A stretch of DNA of 64,000 nt, from positions 40,762,016 through 40,826,015 of the forward strand of contig CM055092.1 in NCBI GenBank assembly GCA_029204225.1, read 5' to 3'. The translations under genes and the position numbers were made by a program. The DNA comes from Diphasiastrum complanatum (Eukaryota > Streptophyta > Lycopodiopsida > Lycopodiales > Lycopodiaceae). Under the pieces are notes generated by a model. The model saw only the letters and a program-made list of their open reading frames with translations, was not told the origin of the DNA and searched no databases. Shown here piece after piece: positions 57,096 through 64,000 of this stretch. Numbering within the stretch: position 1 is the stretch's first letter; each line of letters starts with the position of its first letter.

Positions 57096-57325
57096 GCCGG
57101 CTAGCATCTCGTCACTGACGGCTAGGGTCCTGACGGTCAAGACACACCGCATCTCTGACAGCTTGTTAGGCGGCCACACCGGGTCACTACTCATGACGCA
57201 CCGGTCCCAACTTGGGACAGATGTCCTCCTCGGTCACCGGCCCTTGCCAATACTTGGCCTCAGGCCCTCTGGTGACCGGCCGTGCCGAGGTCATGATAGA
57301 GTCGTAACTGGACTCTAACATACAC
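57096..57325. other. GC-rich segment, possible LTR remnant
   Basis: Distinctly GC-richer than its surroundings, with CCGG-containing short inverted repeats (GGTCACCGGCCC; GGTGACCGGCC). It lies between two gypsy fragments of opposite orientation. No coding sequence. Confidence 0.3.
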
Positions 57326-57329
57326 CGTG

Positions 57330-57780
57330 AAGAAAGGTAAGTTGTTGAGAAATGGTAAGGTATTTGTGCCAAATGTGAAGGATCTTAGTTGTAAGGTACT
57401 TCATGAATGTCATGGTAGTCCTTGCGTCGAGCACCCTAGTATTGATAAGATCAGTGAGCTTGTAAGAAGGCATTATTTCTAGCCGCGACTGCAGTGAGAC
57501 GTAAGAGAGTACAGCATTGCAAGGCTTGTCAAGTGAACAAGGTCGAGAGAGTAGGTCCAGGCCTGCTACATCCACTTGAGATGACTACATGAAGGTGGGA
57601 AAGCATCTCTATGGATTTTATTGTACACAAGCTGGGTACAACTCCATCATGGTAGTGGTAAACAAGGTCGAATGTCTTAAGGCTAGGGAACTATTGCATC
57701 CATTGATATCCTTGATAAAAAGTGGGATAATATTTCAATGGATTTCATGGTTGGTGGGTTATCGAGACCAAGTTTGGACA
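57330..57780 (+). pseudogene. Gypsy integrase N-terminal fragment
   Basis: Frames shift repeatedly: CHGSPCVEHPSIDKISELV-like zinc-finger text around 57410-57470, VNKVERVGPGLLHPLEM-like text near 57540, MVVVNKVECLKARELLHPL at 57650 and WDNISMDFMVG-like text near 57725. The KVE...LLHPL segment is present twice, suggesting a local duplication. Confidence 0.5.
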
Positions 57781-57845
57781 TGAGGGTTTGTCTCATGTTT
57801 TAAAAGGGGGGGAGACCATCTGTTGAGGGTCCTCTTGTTATTAGT

Positions 57846-58760
57846 ATGCAAATAAAGAGAATGGAGATTCAGTATTTGTGGTTGTGTTATGTGAATGTTG
57901 ATTCCAGTTTTGATTCTTATGTTGATAATAATCAGATATGCACACTCACTAATAAACCACAAGAAGCTTCATCTACTTTTGCATCCCCTAGTGCACATGC
58001 ATTTTCTTTACAGCCTAGATGTGAGCCAACAAGTGAGTTGGAGAAGTCCATCCGCACTCAGTTTAAACACGTGCTAAGTAGTAATATGCCAGAGGGATTG
58101 CCGCCTAGTTGGAACATTGATCATCGTATTGAGCTCGTTCCAGGGCAAGTCCGGTATGTAGGCCTCCTTATGGGATGAGCCTAAAAGAGGAAGAGGAAGT
58201 CAGAAAGATGTTGGAGGAGTATCTCAAGCTGGGGTACATCCGTCCGAGTTATTCACCTTTCGCCTCTCCTATTTTACTTGTTAAGAAAAAGGATGGTAGT
58301 TTCCGGATGTGTGTAGATTACAGGGGATTAAATAAGATCACTGTAAAGCACAAATATCTGATGCCCAGGATTGATGATTTACTGGATGTGTTGCAAGGTG
58401 CAACCATTTTCAGTAAGATAGATCTCAAAAGTGGATACCATCAAATACGGATTCGAGATGAAGACGTCCAGAAGACGGCCTTCCAAACCTGTTTCGGTCA
58501 TTATGAATTTTTTGGTTATGCCATTTGGGTTAACCAATGCCCCAACCACATTCATGATGCTCATGAACGATGTCTTGCGAGACTATATGGGCAAGTTTGT
58601 CGTCGATTTATTGACGATAGATTGGTTTTTAGTAAAGCGGTCGAGGAGCATGAGGTTCATCTCAAGACCGTATTGGGCAAGTTACAAGCTTCTGTCTTGT
58701 ATGCCAATGCTCAGAGAAGACAAAGTTGTGTAAGACTCGTGTCGAGTAGGGTCACCTAGT
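57846..58760 (+). pseudogene. Gypsy reverse transcriptase fragment
   Basis: MPEGLPPSWNIDHRIELVPG, then [55 protein letters not shown], and after a frameshift near 58505 [13 protein letters not shown]. The catalytic YxDD region reads [12 protein letters not shown]. Frame is lost again near 58740. Confidence 0.8.
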
Positions 58761-58910
58761 GGCATTGAGGGTATTTCGGTTGACCCAGCCAAGGTGGCTG
58801 TGGTTAAGAAGTGGCCGAGGCTTGCCGATATACGCTAATTACAATCTTTCTTAAGTTTTTGCAAGTTCTACCGGCAATTCGTTAGGAACTATTCCAAGGT
58901 AGCTGCTCCT

Positions 58911-59360
58911 TTGATGGACCAGTTACGGAAAAACAGCACTTTAGATCAGTGGGTTGCTGAAGCTCAGCACAGGTTTGAGAACTTGATGGAGGCGCTAGCC
59001 ACGGCTCTAGTTCTCAAGTTTGTTGATACCCAGAAACCGTTTGACCTAGAGACGGATGCAAGTAGCATTGCTTTAGGTGCAATGTTGAGCCAACATGGTA
59101 TACCCGCACAGGAGCAAGAGCTGTATGTGAGTACACTCAAGACCCAGAATGGATTCAATTCCGTTATGGTAGTGGTAGACAGGTTTTCCAAGATGGCTCA
59201 TTTCATCGCAACGACCAAGAAGGTCATAGCTCCGCAAGTGGCTGAGTTGTTTATTCAGAATATTGTCAGGTTAAATGGTCTTCCGAAGTCCATAGTTTTT
59301 GGCAAGGATCCCAAGTTTGCGAGAAATTTCTGGATTGAGGTGTTCGCCAAGCTGGGAGTT
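58911..59360 (+). pseudogene. Gypsy RNase H-integrase fragment, first third of a chimeric open frame
   Basis: LKFVDTQKPFDLETDASSIA LGAMLS is RNase H. A deletion then leads directly to integrase NSVMVVVDRFSKMAHFIATT, ELFIQNIVRLNGLPKSIVFG and DPKFARNFWIEVFAKLGV. The frame does not stop but passes into copia gag at about 59361. Confidence 0.75.
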
Positions 59361-60260
59361 AATGGTGACGAAGAGAGGCCACCTACCTTGGCACTTATTA
59401 CACCATCTGAAACAACTACTTCATCATCTACGGAGGTGTCTTCCGATGAGCAAAAGAAGTGGGATCGACGAGATGCACAAGCACATTCCGTCATTGCATT
59501 ATCAGTGAAGGGATCTATCGTTCCTCATATTAGATCATGCAAGACTTCCAAAAGTGCTTGGGAGACTCTTGCCAAGATGTTTCAAGTAAAGAATGCGGCA
59601 AAAGTGGAATATCTTCGAAATCAACTTGCTATCTTGAAGATGCAAGAAGGTGATTTGCTTACAAACCACTTGACGAAGATCAAGGATCTTCGAGAGGAGC
59701 TTCTTAGTATTGATGAGGTGATTGAGAACTCACAATTTGTATCTATTACTCTCAGCTCTCTTCCTAATTCTTACCTTCCATTTGTGTCATCATTGAGCAT
59801 TTCTCTTAGGGGACAACAAATCTCCTTCGACGAACTTGTTGGCTTACTTTTTCAAGAAGAGCAAACAAGGATCAACTTTGGTGAACAGGAAGATCAAGCT
59901 TTATTTGCAAAAGGCAAAGGCAAAGGCAAGTGGAAAGGGAAGCCTTCTTTCAATACTTCCAAAGATGATCAAAAATCTAAGGAAGCTCAAGATCAAGGCT
60001 CCAAGAAGAAGGGTAAGTGCCACTATTGCAAGAAGTTTGGGCATCACATCAAAGAATGTAGGAAGAGGCTTGCAAAGGAAAAAGAGAAAGGTAACGATAC
60101 AAGTACCGCAATCATTACTTTGGAACAACAATTTGAAAAGGAGGATAATCTTTTCAATAATGATACAAAGCTTGTGAAAGTGCATGATGGAAGCAAAGTT
60201 CAACACCTCTTATCCTATCAAAGGTATTGGAGTGATGCCCGTTATCTTACCCAATGGTGA
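59361..60260 (+). pseudogene. gag: Ty1/copia gag (UBN2 type), in frame behind gypsy integrase
   Basis: NGDEERPPTLALITPSE, WDRRDAQAHSVIALSVKGSI, LAKMFQVKNAAKVEYLRNQL and LTKIKDLREELLSIDEVI, then a Lys-rich linker and the CCHC knuckle CHYCKKFGHHIKECRKR (about 60018-60070). This is the standard copia gag order, lacking only the first ~50 residues, which the gypsy fragment replaces. The frame continues to TGA at 60258. Confidence 0.85.
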
Positions 60261-61875
60261 GGAGAAGTACATTCGTAATGTACTTTATGTCCCAAAAATA
60301 AAAAAGAATCTCTCATTTCGGTGTCTACAATAATGAACCAAGGATTGGTTGTGGAATTCAAAGAAGACAAATGTCTTATCAAAGACCCAAAGAGATCTCT
60401 TATAATCATTGCTTCGGGAACATTATGTGGTGGATTGTTCCTTATGGATACCTATGAGCGAAGAGCTTCATCATCTTTTTGTCTTGTTGCACCAAGTTCA
60501 CATTCTTTGGAGTTGGCTGAATTATGACATGCTAGGTTTGGACATCTCAACTTTGCTAGCTTGAAGATGTTGAAGAGATTCAATATGGTTGAAGACATTC
60601 CTAATATTGAGCATCCCGAAGGACATGTATGCGAAGGATGCATACTTGGAAAATTTCAAAGGCCAGCTTTTCCAATTGATGAAACTATTAGAGTTGATGG
60701 CAAATTTGATTTGGTTCATAGTGATGTATGTGGTCCAATGAGGATGGAATCCATTGGAAGGTGTAAGTACTTTGTTACTTTTATTGATGACCATTCAAGA
60801 TTTACATGGATTTATCTTACGAAGGCAAAATCTGAAGTTTTTCAATGCTTTAAGGATTTTCTAGCAATGATAGAAAACCAATTTGGGCACTCTTTGAAGA
60901 TCTTACGTACCGACCGAGGAGGGGAATATATAAAGAATACGTTCGGTACTTATCTTCAAAGCAAAGGTATCCATCATCAAATGACAACCCCTTACACACC
61001 TCAACAAAATGTTGTTGCCGAAAGAAAGAAATCGCACTATCATGGAGATGGCTCGATGCATGCTCAAGGCAAAGGGCCTACCTCACAAGTTTTGGGCTAA
61101 AGCGGTTATAACTACGACTTACATTAGTAATCGGTGTCCTACTAAAGCCTTGAAGGTATTAACTCCTTATGAAGTTTGGTATGGTAAGAAGCCTACTGTT
61201 TCTCACTTACGCATCTTCGGTTGCATGGCTTATGCTTTTATTTCCGATAAGCTAAGAACCAAGCTTGATGATAAAGGAGTTAAATGCATATTTGTTGGCT
61301 ATAGTAGCGAAAGCAAGGGCTATAGGTTGTTTAATATGGATACTGGTAAAATCATAGTGAGTCGTGATGTTCATTTTGATGAAAAGACCTCCTATGATGT
61401 TGCGCCCACTCATGCCATGAATGGGGACTTCCCCCATGATACACATCTTGAAATATTTCCAGATTTGGTTTTGCTGTCTAAAAATGAAGATAAGGGACTG
61501 CCATCAACTTCTAGCGGACAGCCCACTACTTCAATTTTGCAGCCCATAGTTCATCAAGAAGAACCTATTTATGGTGATGAGCAGCCTGTTGAAGACATTG
61601 GACGGCAAGGTCCAAGTTCGGAAAACATTGGACAACAAGGTCCAAGTTCGGAAAACATTGGACAACAAGGTCCAAGTTCGGAACACTTTGGACAGCAAAG
61701 TGTTGACAAAGGTAAGGCTGTTGGACAGCCCAAACCAGTCCCTAAATGGTTGTTGCAGACTTTGCAGGACAACAAAGTGGATCATTTCTATGAAGGGAAG
61801 ATTCGTGCCTCTACTAAATCAGTAAATTTATTGATTTTTCTGATTTTGCTCTTATTTCTATTGAGGATGGTGTAG
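60261..61875 (+). pseudogene. pol: Copia pol: GAG-pre-integrase, integrase and linker to RT
   Basis: Pre-integrase zinc finger: H of RFGHLNFASLKMLKRF and CEGCILGKFQRPAF. Integrase: DLVHSDVCGPM, TFIDDHSRFTWIYL, LRTDRGGEYIKNTF and TPYTPQQNVVAERKK (acidic residue E in AERK, normally NGVAERKN). A frameshift near 61030 is followed by the rest of integrase (RCMLKAKGLPHKFWAKAV; WYGKKPTVSHLRIFGCMAY). The linker carries 30-bp tandem repeats at 61594-61683. Ends before RT. Confidence 0.85.
61594..61700 (+). repeat. 30-bp in-frame tandem repeat in copia pol linker
   Basis: Three units (61594-61623, 61624-61653, 61654-61683) and a partial fourth encode NIGQQGPSSE repeats. Units two and three are identical. 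Confidence 0.9.
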
Positions 61876-62800
61876 TAGAACCTGTTTTTTATGAGCAGGC
61901 CAGAGGAGTAAAACGTTGGGAGGATGTGATGCAAGAGAAGTACAACTCACTCATGAAGAACCACACTTGGGTTCTTGTGGATCTTCCACATGGGGCTGGA
62001 ATCTTCATCTCTCAACAACGATACATTGAGCAGAAGTTGAAACAATCTTTTCTTTGCAAGTCACCGCAAGTTGATGCATATGATGGATGCCTTAGCGAAA
62101 AGTTTCATGCGAAACCTTTTCAATTTGATGTTTTAGCAAAGGCTAAAAAATTCAAGCACTCTTTGGAACCATTTTGTACTAATCGAGGAGGTAGTCAACA
62201 TGTGTCAATTAGTACTTTTGTTCAAAGTGTTCAGAGTGAGCATTTGATTGGAGAGAATTTTTCATTACTTGAAGAATCTTCTATGTCATCCCATACCTCT
62301 TCGAGGGACAGCTTTGATGACGCTATCGTTGATGCATCTCTTGCTAGTTTGCCAAATTGTTATGATGAAGACGTTGGACAGCAGGTTCAGTCATCTTCTT
62401 TTGGTCATTTATAGCCCATTTTACATCATGAGCAGTCCATTATGCTTCAGGAACAACCTGCGGAAGATTATGGACAACATGGTCCATGTTGGGAACACTT
62501 TGGGCAGCAAAGTGTTGAACAACCCATAGCAGTTCCTTGTCGGCTATTGGAGACTTTGCAGGATAGCAAAGAAATGTCTTACTATGAAGGGAAGGCACAT
62601 GCCTCTTTAAAATCAGTACCTTTTGCTTTTTTGGTTCTACACATACTCTTCATCATGATGTTGGTACATTGCCTATTCTATGTGAGCATGTCATTGATGG
62701 TAAGGTTTGGGAGGATGTGATGGCAAAAGAGTTTGGTACTCTTTTTTATTGTCCTTATGGTAAGAAGTATTTTCGAATGATGTGGGAGCCTATAATGGAT
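61876..62800 (+). pseudogene. Copia RT remnants and duplicated linker
   Basis: WEDVMQEKYNSLMKNHTWVL VDLPHG is the start of copia RT. It jumps directly to GIFISQQRYIEQKL, the RT C-terminal region, so the catalytic centre is deleted. From about 62390 the linker is present again (PAEDYGQHGPCWEHFGQQSV; LETLQDSKEMSYYEGKAHAS), parallel to 61578-61820, followed by another RT-start-like segment WEDVMAKEFGTL. Confidence 0.6.
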
Positions 62801-63054
62801 TACAAGTCCATGTTTTGACTTATTGCTGAGTTTATGTTGGTTCCCTACTTCAGATGGAGCATGCAAATCCTCACCCTTCAACTGGATGCTTCATTATTAC
62901 GCATTCTTTTCCTTTTATATGTTGGACATGATTGGGGATGAGATTTTGACTACTTCGGTGCGAAGTTTATTTGGCGACATGAAGTTCGGACAACAAGTTG
63001 CATTTTTCTCTTTCGAGAAGTTACTTCATGTTATGTATTTCCATTTAAGGAGGG

Positions 63055-63360
63055 TGTTGGAATGTAAATGGAATTGATTACATTACCATAGGTTACTTTG
63101 ACCCAAAAGGTCGAGAGTTGTGTAACCATGGTCATTTATTATATTAGGCCTACTAAACTTAGAGTCAGCTAAGTAAGTATGAAATTAACTTGGTAGGGAC
63201 TCATGGGTCCACTAGGCCTAATTGTGACATTAAGTACCCCAGCTTGACATGTTGGAGGTATCTTATTCTTTCTATGTAACTTATAGAAAGTTGGATAGTC
63301 AATAGTCAAGTAGTTGGATAGCCAATAGTCAAGTAGTTGGATAGCCAATAGTGATGAAGT
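63055..63360 (+). mobile_element. Probable copia 3' LTR, start
   Basis: TGTTGGAATGTAAATGG directly after polypurine AAGGAGGG. Contains a 23-bp tandem repeat (63289-63311, 63312-63334, partial to 63353). No matching right end was found; truncated near 63370. Confidence 0.5.
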
Positions 63361-63382
63361 TAGATAGTCATCTTGGACAACT

Positions 63383-63665
63383 ATGGACGACCGGCAGATA
63401 GTTCTTCATGTGCGTCGTACTCTCCGAGGCTCTCAGATTTACATAGTTGATGACCTTACTCACTACCAATGGTTACAGCGGAAAACTATTATTCAGGAGG
63501 CATGGACAAAACAACAGCGGGTGGTATTCACAAATGGCAACCCTCGCTTTTTCTCCAAGCGTCAATAGGAAGTTGGGGTACTTGGGCATGGGAGCAGCCC
63601 GATAGCCCCGGCTAGCATCACATTCGGTTTTTGGAATTGCGGCGGCCTCTCCACCTCTTCTACGC
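63383..63665 (+). pseudogene. LINE ORF1 end, in-frame UAG and endonuclease start
   Basis: LHVRRTLRGSQIYIVDDLTH, WLQRKTIIQEAWTKQQRVVF, NGNPRFFSKRQ then TAG at 63566-63568. The same frame continues EVGVLGHGSSPIAPASITFG FWNCGGLSTS, the beginning of a LINE endonuclease. It is cut at about 63665 by the hAT-B fragment, with overlap CAGCTGC. Confidence 0.7.
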
Positions 63666-64000
63666 CAAGCAGCTGCGGGACCGGCTTGTGAATCACTCTG
63701 CCCTCTATCAAGAGCCTCCTCCATCATATCGACATAGGTAGGTATGCCACTGGGCCCCCCTGTGTGCCCTGCATGTCTCCCGATATAACCTGTGCCATGT
63801 GCCCCACCTCTGCCACGTGATGCACCTGTGGCCCCTGCCCGTGGCGTGTTCTCTCTGTCTCTCTCTCTCTCTCTCTCATCTCGACAAGCTCCCTCTCTCT
63901 CTCTGCCATCAACTGTGTGCCCAAGTCGTCTACAGGCATGGGATGGGTGCTGTCCGTAGGCAAGTTAACTTGGCGCTCCAAATCAGATATCTTCGTCTGC
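63666..64000 (-). pseudogene. hAT-B copy 3, tail exon, running off the window
   Basis: Minus strand from the right edge: exon start KISDLERQVNLPTDSTHPMP, MAERERELVEMRERERETE with a short GA run, then YVDMMEEALDRGQSDSQAGP. Matches 18173-18630 and 25271-25850, but lacks the acidic block (a deletion between the GA run and the RTRHGQG-like text). Joins LINE sequence at 63665. Confidence 0.75.

Noticed and set aside
57096-57325. GC-rich block as a gene or CpG island
   Set aside because: Lies between two gypsy fragments and has LTR-like short inverted repeats; no coding sign.

Overview
The window is a piece of a large, repeat-packed plant nuclear genome. Every convincing coding signal except two small exon clusters belongs to transposable elements. 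The plant assignment rests on several things: LTR retrotransposons primed by initiator Met-tRNA, hAT transposases of the BED/DUF659 type, CCCTAAA-type telomere-like repeats, and two exons that read like plant acylamino-acid-releasing enzyme. Very long (GA)n tracts, many decayed elements and long gene-free stretches fit a big fern- or gymnosperm-like genome, but the species cannot be fixed from the sequence.

Layout. 0-3.5 kb: degenerate palindromic repeats rich in TCGCGA, hairpin repeats and a TA-anchored GC-rich repeat. 3.5-6.5 kb: a decayed hAT transposase (hAT-A, minus strand). 6.5-11.5 kb: microsatellites, more TA-anchored repeats, a solo LTR with target-site duplication, a 1.2-kb inverted repeat, and a free-standing copy of the accessory gene of the second hAT family. 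12-14.2 kb: a Ty3/gypsy pol fragment ending in a palindromic LTR (Gy-A). 14.5-32.7 kb: two broken copies of a large hAT element (hAT-B), carved up by a second gypsy family (Gy-B) and partly inverted. 32.7-39.8 kb: a complete gypsy element (Gy-C, minus strand) with 5-bp target duplication CCAGT, sitting in the terminal repeat of the second hAT-B copy. 40-45.5 kb: mostly unrecognised sequence with two phase-compatible exons of an unknown gene and decayed gypsy/copia scraps. 45.5-49.3 kb: fragments of several LINEs. 49.5-55 kb: largely empty, with a copia gag relic and the peptidase exons. 56-64 kb: gypsy scraps, a nearly full-length decayed copia element fused in frame to a gypsy integrase, a LINE fragment, and at the very end a third hAT-B copy.

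How the parts relate. hAT-B looks like a two-gene transposon: a spliced BED/DUF659/hAT transposase with a long proline-rich tail carrying AT-hook-like motifs, and a second small coiled-coil gene converging on it tail to tail with the same 580-bp spacing in two copies. Target-site duplications give the order of events: hAT-B was present first, Gy-B inserted into it (GGGCT; GAGAG), a rearrangement put the two GAGAG-marked halves in opposite orientation, and Gy-C inserted into the hAT-B end (CCAGT). The LINE fragments show an unusual conserved in-frame UAG between the ORF1-like domain and the endonuclease. No tRNA, rRNA or CRISPR feature was seen.
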